64,000 nt of DNA from Piliocolobus tephrosceles (lineage: Eukaryota > Chordata > Mammalia > Primates > Cercopithecidae): NCBI RefSeq assembly GCF_002776525.5, contig NC_045437.1:134273399-134337398 (forward strand). The letters run 5' to 3'. Position 1 is the stretch's first letter. The number at the start of each line of letters is the position of its first letter. The notes under the pieces were generated by a model. The model saw nothing but the letters and a program-made list of their open reading frames with translations. It was not told where the DNA came from and did not search any database. The position numbers were made by a program, and so were the translations under genes. Below are positions 57,322 to 64,000 of this stretch, piece by piece.

Positions 57322-59060
57322 ACTAACTTGTCACAGCAAAAAGCAACATAAAGCAGAACTCAGTGGGTGACAACAGAGGGAGCATTTAGACTAGACAGAG
57401 GGAACTCACCCATCTCAGCAGTCACAACCTGAATTCTGCCTAGCCCACCACTGTGGGCTAAAGTGCTCTGTGGTCCAAAGTAAACCTGAAAGGCAGTCTA
57501 GGCCACAAGGACTGCAATTCCTGTGCAAGTACTCATGCTCTGCTGAGCTCAGAGCCAGTGAATTTCAGACGCCTATGACCTAGCAAGACACCAGCCAGGG
57601 CAGTCAAGGGAGTGCTTGTGTCACTCCTCCCCTAACCATAGGCAGTACAACTCACATTTCTAGAAGAGATTCCTTCCTTCTGCTTGAGGAGAAAAGAGGA
57701 AACAGTAAAGAGGACTTTGCCTTGCAACTTAGATACTAGTGCAACCACAGCCCTTAAAAGAGGTTACCAAGTAGAATCCCAAGGCCCCCATTGCAGGCCC
57801 TAGCTCCAGAATGACATATAAACACACCCTAGGCCATAATGGAAGCTGCTTCCCTGGGAATCCTACCAGTCCTGATAGGATTCATCACTTGCTGACTAAT
57901 AAGCCCATGGGCCATGAATGAACCTCAGTGGCTAAGGGCCTCAGGTAAGACCTAGGGCTGTGCTGGCTTGAGGTGCGACCCAGCACATTACCAGCTATGG
58001 TGACCATGAGGAGAGACTCCTTCTGCTTGAGGAAAGAAAAGAATAAAGGAGACTTTGTCTTCCAGCTTGGGAACCAGATTAGCCACAGTGGGGTAGATTA
58101 TTAAGTGGGCTCCTGGGGTCCCAGATTCTAAGCTGTGGCTCCTGAGTGGCATTTCTGGAACCATTCTTGGTTAGAGGTGAGCCCACTTCCTTGAAGGGAG
58201 AGACCTAGACCTGGTAGCATTTACCACAAGCTGACTAAAGAACCTTTGGGCCTATAGTGAACATCAATGGTAGCCCAGTAGCAATCACTAGGTGCCTGGG
58301 ACAGTGGTGGCCATGGGAAGAGAGTCCTCTGCTTATGGAAAAGAGAGGGAAGAATGGGAAGGACTTTGTCTTGATGCTTGGGTGCCAGCTAAGCTGCAAC
58401 AGAATGGAGCACCAAGTAGAGTCCTAAAATCCCTAACTCCAGACCCTAGCACCCAGATGGCATTCCTGGACATGTCCTAGGCTAGAGCGTTGGAGGAGCT
58501 AACTGCCCTGAGGGAAGGACAAAAGTCTGGCTGAATTTTCCAACTGCTGACTGAAGAATGCTTGGTCCTTGAGTAAACATCTGTGGTAGACAGGCAGTGG
58601 TTGCTACAGGCCTTGGGTAAGACATAGTGCTATGCTGACTTTGGGTCTGACCCAGCACAGTCCCAGTGGTGGTGGCCACAGTGGTGCTTGTATAACCTCG
58701 CCCCCAGCTCCAGGAAGCTCAGCATGAAAAGAGAGACTCTTATTTGTCTAGGAGAAAGTAAGAGAAGAGAACAAGTTGGTAATACAGGGAATTCTCCCAG
58801 ATATAACCCAAGACCACCAAGGTGGTACCTCTACAAGTCAGCTTCAGTGACCAAAGATTTAGATTATAATACTGAATTCTTTTTAAATACTTGGAAAGCC
58901 TTCCCAAGAATGATAAGGACAAGTTAAGTCCAGACTATAATAAATATCTAATATCTAAATATTTAATGCACAAATATCAACAAACATCCGCAAGCAACAA
59001 ATACCATCCAGGAAAACGACCTCACTAAACAAAATAAAGAAGGCACTAGTGGGCCAATCT
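57322..59060 (+). repeat. L1 5' UTR with tandem repeats
   Basis: GAGAGACTCCTTCTGCTTGAGG-type units recur near 57668, 58010, 58318 and 58730, a spacing of about 310-410 bp. Each is followed by GACTTTGTCTT-type words and by GCCCTGAATAAAC/GTGAACATC-like words. Such tandem units are known in the 5' UTRs of older primate L1s. Confidence 0.75.
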
Positions 59061-61531
59061 AGGAGTGACAGATATATGTGACTTCTCAGAGAATACAAAA
59101 ATAGCTTTTTTGAGGAGACTCAAAGTAATTCAAGATAAAACATAGAAGAAATTCAGAGTCCTAGCAGATAAATGTAAGAGAGAGATTAAAATAATTTTTA
59201 AAAATCAAACAGAAATGTTGGAGCTGAAAAATTCAGTTGACGTACTGAAGAATGCATCAGTCTCTCAACAACAGAATTGATCAAGCAGAATAGTGAGTCT
59301 GAAGACAGGCTACTTGAAAATGTACAGTCAGAGGAGACAAAAGAAAAAAGAATAAAAAGGAATGAAGCCTACCTACAAGATACAGGAAGTAGCCTTAAAA
59401 GGGCAAATCTGAGAGTTATTGGCTTTAAAGAGGAGGTAGAGAAAAAGATAGCAGTAGAAAGTTTATTCAAAGGGATAATAACAGAATGTTCCAAACCTAG
59501 GGCAAGTTATCAATATTCAAGTACAAGAGGGTTATAGAACCTCAAGCAGGTTTAACCCAAAGAAGACTACCTCAAGGCATTTTATACTCAAACTTCCAAA
59601 AGTCAAGGATTAAGAAACGATTCCAAAAACAGCAAACAAAACAAATAACATACAAAGGAGCTTCAATACATCTGACAGAAAACTTCTCTCAGCGAAAACC
59701 TTACAGGCCAGAAAAGAGTTACATGACATATGTAAAGTGCTGAAGAAAAAAAAAAAAAAACTTTTATCCTAGAATAGCATATCCAGTGAAAACATCCTTC
59801 AGACATGAAAGGGAAATACGTTCCCAGGCAAACAAAAGCTGAGGAATTTTATCAACACCAGATCTACTTTACAAGAAAGGCTAAAGAGGGTTCTTCAATC
59901 TGAAAGACAAAGGTATTAATTAGAAAAATTTCTTGAAACAAATAATGGAAACAAAATATACCAATACACATGGGACACAGCAAAAGCAGTACTAAGAGGG
60001 AAGTTTATAAGTGCCTACAAAAAAATAAATAAATAAATAAAAGGAAACACATAAGTAAATAATCTAATGATGTATCTTAAATCATTTTAGTTGATGCTGA
60101 ATAAAGATTTGATAAAATTCAATATCCCTTTATCAAAAAAAATTCTAAAAAACCTGAGGATAGAAGAAATATCTAAACACAATAAAAGACATATATGACA
60201 GACCCACAGGTAGTATTATACTGAATGGGGAAAAAACTGAAAGCCTTTCCTCCAAGATAAGGAACACGACAAGGATAATCACTTTTACCACTGTTATTCA
60301 ACATAGTACTGGAAGTCCTAGCTAGAGCAACTAGACAAGAGAAAGAAATAAAGGGCTTCCAGATTGGAAAGGAAGTCCAATCATCCCGGTTGCATATTAT
60401 ATGATCTTAAATTTGGAAACACCTAAAGACTCCACCAACAAAAGATTAGGACTGATAACAAATGCATTAAAGTTACAGGACATACAATCAACATACAAAA
60501 ATCAGTAGTATTTTCACATGCCAAAAGTGAACAGCCTGAAAAAGAAATCAAGAAAGCAACCCCATTTACAACAACTACAAATAAAATAAGACACCTAGGA
60601 GTAAGCTTAACCAAAAAAAGTGAAAGATCTCTATAATGAAAACTATAAAACACTGATGCAATACATTGAGGAAGACATATAAAAAATGGAAAAAATATTT
60701 CCATGTTTATCGATTGGAACAATCAATATTGTTAAAATGTCCATACTACCCAAAACAATCTAGAGATTCAATTCCTCATCAAAATACCAATGACATTCTT
60801 CAAATAAGTAGAAAAAAATATCTTAAAATTTATATGGAACTACAAAAGACCCAGAACAGCCAAAGCTCTCCTAAGCCAAAAGAACAAAACTATAAGAACC
60901 TGACTTCAAATTATATTGCAGAGCTATCATAACCAAATTGCCACGATACTGGCATAAAAACAGAGACACAGACAAGTGGAACAGCACATAGGACCCCAAA
61001 ATAAATCCATGTATCTACAGTGAGCTCACTTTCAAAAAAGGTGTCAAGAACATACACTGGGGAAAGGACAGTCTCTTCAATAAATGGTGCTGGGAAAACT
61101 GGATATCTCTATGCGGAAAAATGAAACTAGATCTGTATCTCTTGCAATATACAATAATAAAATCAAAATGGATTAGTGACTTAAATTTAAGGCCTCAAAC
61201 ATGAAACTAATTTTAAAAATCTTTGGAGAAAATCTCCAGGACATTGGTCTGGGCAAAGATTTCTTAAGTAATACCCGACATGCACGAGCAACCAAAGCAA
61301 AAATACAAGTGCAATCTCATCAAGTTAAAAAGTCTCTTCATGTCAAAATAAACAATAAAGTGAAGAGGCAACTCAAAGAATGAAAGAAAATATTTGCAAA
61401 CTAGCCATCTGAAAAGGGATTAATGACCCAAATATATAAGGAGCTCAAATACCTCTATAGGAAAATATCTAATAATCTAATTAAAAATAGCAAAGATCTG
61501 AATAGACATTTCTCAAAGGAAGACTTAAAAA

Positions 61532-62155
61532 ATGGGCCAGGTGTAGTAGCTCACACCTGTGATTCCAGCACTTTGGGAGGCTGAGGTGGGTGGATCACCT
61601 GAGGTCAGGAGTTTGAGACCAGCCTGGCCAACATGGTGAAACCGTGTTTCCACTAAAAATACAAAAAATTTGGCCAGGCACAGTGGCTCATGCCTGTAAT
61701 CCCAGCACTTTGGAAGGCCGAGCCTGGCAGATAACGAGGTCAGGAGATCAAGACCATCTTGGCTAACACAGTGAAACCCCATCTATACTAAAAAATACAA
61801 AAAAAAAAAAAAAAATTAGCCATGCGTGGTGGCAGGTGCCTGTAGTCCCAGCTACTCAGGAGGCTGAGGCAGGAGAATGGCGTGAACACAGGAGGCAGAG
61901 CTTGCAGTGAGCTGAGATTGCACCACCGCACTCCAGCCTGGGCGACAGAATGAGACTCTGTCTCAAATATAAAATAAAATAAAATAAAAACAAAAAAATT
62001 AATCAGGCAAGGTGGCGGGTGACCGTAATCCCAGCTACTCAGGAGGCTGAGGCAGGAGAATTGCTTGAACCTGGGAGGTAGCGGTTGCAATGAGCCACAA
62101 TCATACCATTGCACTCCAACCTGGGCAACAAGAGCGAAACTCTGTCTCAGTCTCC

Positions 62156-62167
<12 letters not shown>
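61532..62167 (+). mobile_element. AluS interrupted by an AluY, inside L1 ORF2
   Basis: The outer AluS (61532-61671 and about 62000-62167) is flanked by AAGACTTAA. The inner AluY (about 61672-61999) begins GGCCAGGCACAGTGGCTC, has AACGAGGTCAGGAGATCAAGACC and ends in (AAAAT)n; its flanks CAAAAAATT and CAAAAAAATT are the target duplication. The outer tail is (AAAAG)n. Confidence 0.9.
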
Positions 62168-62190
<23 letters not shown>

Positions 62191-63120
62191 AGACTTAACG
62201 AATGGCAAACAGGTATATGAAAAGGTGCTCAATATCACTGATCATCAGAGAAATGCAAATCAAAACTACAATGAAATATCATCTCACCCTAGTTAGAATT
62301 GCTTTTATCTAAAAGATAGGCCATAATGAATGCTGGTAAGGATATGGATATAGAGAAAAGGGAACCCTTGTACACTGTTGGTGGGAATGTAAATGAGTAT
62401 AACCACTCTGAAGAATAGTATGGATGTTCCTCAAAAATTTAAAGATATAATTACCATATGATCCAGCAATCTGACTACTGGGTATTTATCCAAAGGAAAT
62501 GAAATTGGTATTTTAAAGAGAGAGACACTTCGGCACTATTCACAATATCCAAGCCTTGGAAGCAACCTAAATGTACATCAACAGATGAATGGATAAAGAA
62601 AGTTTGGTACATGTACACAACAGAGTACTACTCAACCATAAAAAAGATAAGATCCTGTCATTTGTGACATGGATGGACCTGGAGGATATTATATTAAGTG
62701 AAATAAGCCACACAAAGAAAGACAAACTTTGCATATTTTTACTCATTTGGGCAAGCTAAAAACTAAAACAATTGAACTTGTAGAGACAGAGTAGAAGGAT
62801 GGTTACCAGAGTCTGGGAAGGGTAATTGTGGGGTTGGGAGTGGGCAGGGGATAGCTACTGAGCATAAAAATATAGTTAGATAGAATAAGATCTAGTATTT
62901 GATAGCACAAAAGGGTGACTACAGTCAGCAATTTATTGTATATTTAAAAATAACTAAGAGAGTGTAAGTGGAATGTTTGTAACAAAAATAAATGATTAAT
63001 TCTTGAGGTGATGAATACCCCATTTACCCTGATGTAATTATTATGCTTTGCATGCCTGTATCAAAGTATCTAATATATCCCATATATATGCTATACATGC
63101 ATAAAATTAAAAATTTAAAA

Positions 63121-63225
63121 CCTATATAGTGTGTGTACGTATATACTATATATATAGTGTGTGTGTATATATGTACATATAAATGTCCATATATCATATA
63201 TAGTGTGTATGTGTGTACATATGAA
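63121..63225. repeat. TA/TG microsatellite at the L1 3' end
   Basis: Mixed TATA, GTGTGT and ACATAT tracts, grown from the L1 tail. Confidence 0.85.
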
Positions 63226-63234
63226 GCAAAAATT

Positions 63235-63430
63235 GGAAACAGTGAATGGAGAAGTAGACATTTCCCACTCTCAGTAATGGACAGAACTAGACAGAAGATA
63301 ATAAGAAAATATAGGACTTGAACAACACACTAAACTAACTAGATTTAACAGAATACATGTTTCTCTCAAATGCTCCTCCAACATTTTCCAGGATAAACCA
63401 TATGTTATGCAACAAATTAAGACTCATTAG
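63235..63430 (+). repeat. Old L1 fragment
   Basis: ACATTTTCCAGGATAAACCATATGTTATG and the preceding CAGAATACATGTTTCTCTCAAATGC fit an L1 coding-region block. Confidence 0.6.
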
Positions 63431-63435
63431 ATTTA

Positions 63436-64000
63436 GGGGCGGAGCAAGATGGCCGAATAGGAACAGCTTCAGTCTCCATCTCCCAGCGCGAGCGACACAG
63501 AAGACCGGTGATTTCTGCATTTTCAACTGAGGTACTGGGGTCATCTCACTCGGGAGTGCCAGACAATCGGTGCTGGTCAGCTGCTGCAGCCCGACCAGCG
63601 AGAGCTGAAGCAGGGTGAGGCATCGCCTCACCTGGGAAGTGCGAGGGGGAAGGGAGTCCCTTTTCCTAGCCAGGGGAACTGAGACACACAACACCTGGAA
63701 AATCGGGTAACTCCCACCCCAATACTGCGCTGTAACACCGGCACACTGGAGATTATATCCCACACCTGGCCGGGAGGGTCCCACGCCCACGGAGCCTCCC
63801 TCTTTGCTAACACAGCAGTCTGCGGCAATCTAACCTCAAGGCAGCAGCGAGGCTGGGGGAGGGGCGCCCGCCATCGCTGAGGCTTAAGTAGGTAAATAAA
63901 GCCGCTGGGAAGCTCGAACTGGGTGGAGCTCACAGCAGCTCAAGGAAACCTGCCTGTCTCTGTAGACTGCGCCTCTGGGGACAGGGCTCAGCTAAAGGAG
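63436..64000 (+). mobile_element. Young L1PA 5' UTR, runs off the window
   Basis: Begins GGGGCGGAGCAAGATGGCCG, the start of a full-length L1, and keeps the order of the L1PA 5' UTR: GAACAGCTTCAGTCTCC, CACCTGGGAAGTGCGAG, CACCTGGAAAATCGGGTAAC, ATTATATCCCACACCTGGC and GGGGAGGGGCGCCCGCCAT. It is CpG-rich and little diverged, so it may be a full-length insertion specific to the monkey lineage. The rest lies outside the window. Confidence 0.93.
63445..63455 (+). promoter_or_regulatory. YY1 site of the L1 promoter
   Basis: CAAGATGGCCG, the YY1 site that fixes the L1 transcription start, lies at +10 of the element. It is intact. Confidence 0.8.

Larger units (their letters stand above)
54706..63120 (+). 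mobile_element. Long L1 (L1PB/L1MA-like), nearly complete, with nested insertions
   Basis: The L1 starts near 54710 with a diverged AACAAGATAGCC box, has a 5' UTR to about 59060, ORF1 remnants (59070-59920) and ORF2 remnants (59970-62760), and a 3' UTR to about 63120. ORF1 shows GAGGAGACAAAAGAAAAAAGAATAAAAAGG; ORF2 shows TACTGAATGGGGAAAAAACTGAAAGCC and AAGGTGCTCAATATCACTG. ORF2 begins in the middle (AAAGCAGTACTAAGAGGGAAG near 59982), so the endonuclease domain and the first part of the reverse transcriptase are deleted. A MaLR provirus splits the 5' UTR and two Alus split ORF2. It is inactive. Confidence 0.8.

Noticed and set aside
62090..62296. Open frames over Alu copies here and elsewhere
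   Set aside because: These are standard Alu-derived frames with the usual SAGITG or CWDYRHEP words.
63335..63933. Open frames on the minus strand of the L1 5' UTR (151 and 101 codons)
   Set aside because: The antisense frame of L1 5' UTRs (ORF0-like) has some precedent, but here it lacks the ORF0 start and runs into unrelated flank.

Overview
The window is primate genomic DNA, most likely from an Old World monkey (macaque/baboon/vervet group). It contains Alu, L1, L2, MIR, MER5A and MaLR repeats. The Alu at 1201-1480 carries Cercopithecoid AluY variants (CCCGGACTGGAG, CACCTCGCCCAGCTAG, ATTACAGGCTTGA) that human AluY lacks. The L1 5' UTR that begins at 63436 is of the young L1PA type. I cannot choose the species.

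The only protein-coding gene I can support is the 5' part of SGCD (delta-sarcoglycan), on the minus strand. Exon 3 (14211-14399) encodes the cytoplasmic tail, the transmembrane helix and the first lumenal residues. About 18 kb upstream in the gene sense lies a 46-bp exon (32348-32393) whose last three bases are an ATG. Splicing joins this ATG to the ATG that opens exon 3, giving the MMPQEQ start of the longer isoform. Two possible non-coding first exons lie further upstream (34693-34935, and 35314-35494 with a TATA box and a MEF2 site). The next coding exon would lie to the left and is not in the window.

Layout: 1-14.2 kb is SGCD intron with MIR, L2 and Alu fragments and an antisense L1 3' end (8.7-10.8 kb). 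14.2-32.4 kb is the intron between the two SGCD exons; it holds a gamma-like class I endogenous retrovirus (24229-27522) with paired LTRs and a perfect 5-bp target duplication. 32.4-36 kb is the 5' end of the gene. 36-51 kb is old intergenic or intronic sequence with MIR, L2 and MER5A copies, a 121-bp local duplication and an L1 with a 5' inversion. 51-63.1 kb is a nested retrotransposon mosaic: a HAL1/L1-like element cut by Alu and a solo THE1 LTR, then a long L1 whose 5' UTR contains a complete THE1/MST provirus and whose ORF2 contains an Alu inside an Alu. 63.4 kb to the edge is the start of a younger L1.

I found no operon, CRISPR array, tRNA, rRNA or new gene system. The most unusual items are the deleted tRNA-Phe-type retrovirus with its duplicated leader, the split-ATG exon arrangement of SGCD, and the 121-bp duplication.
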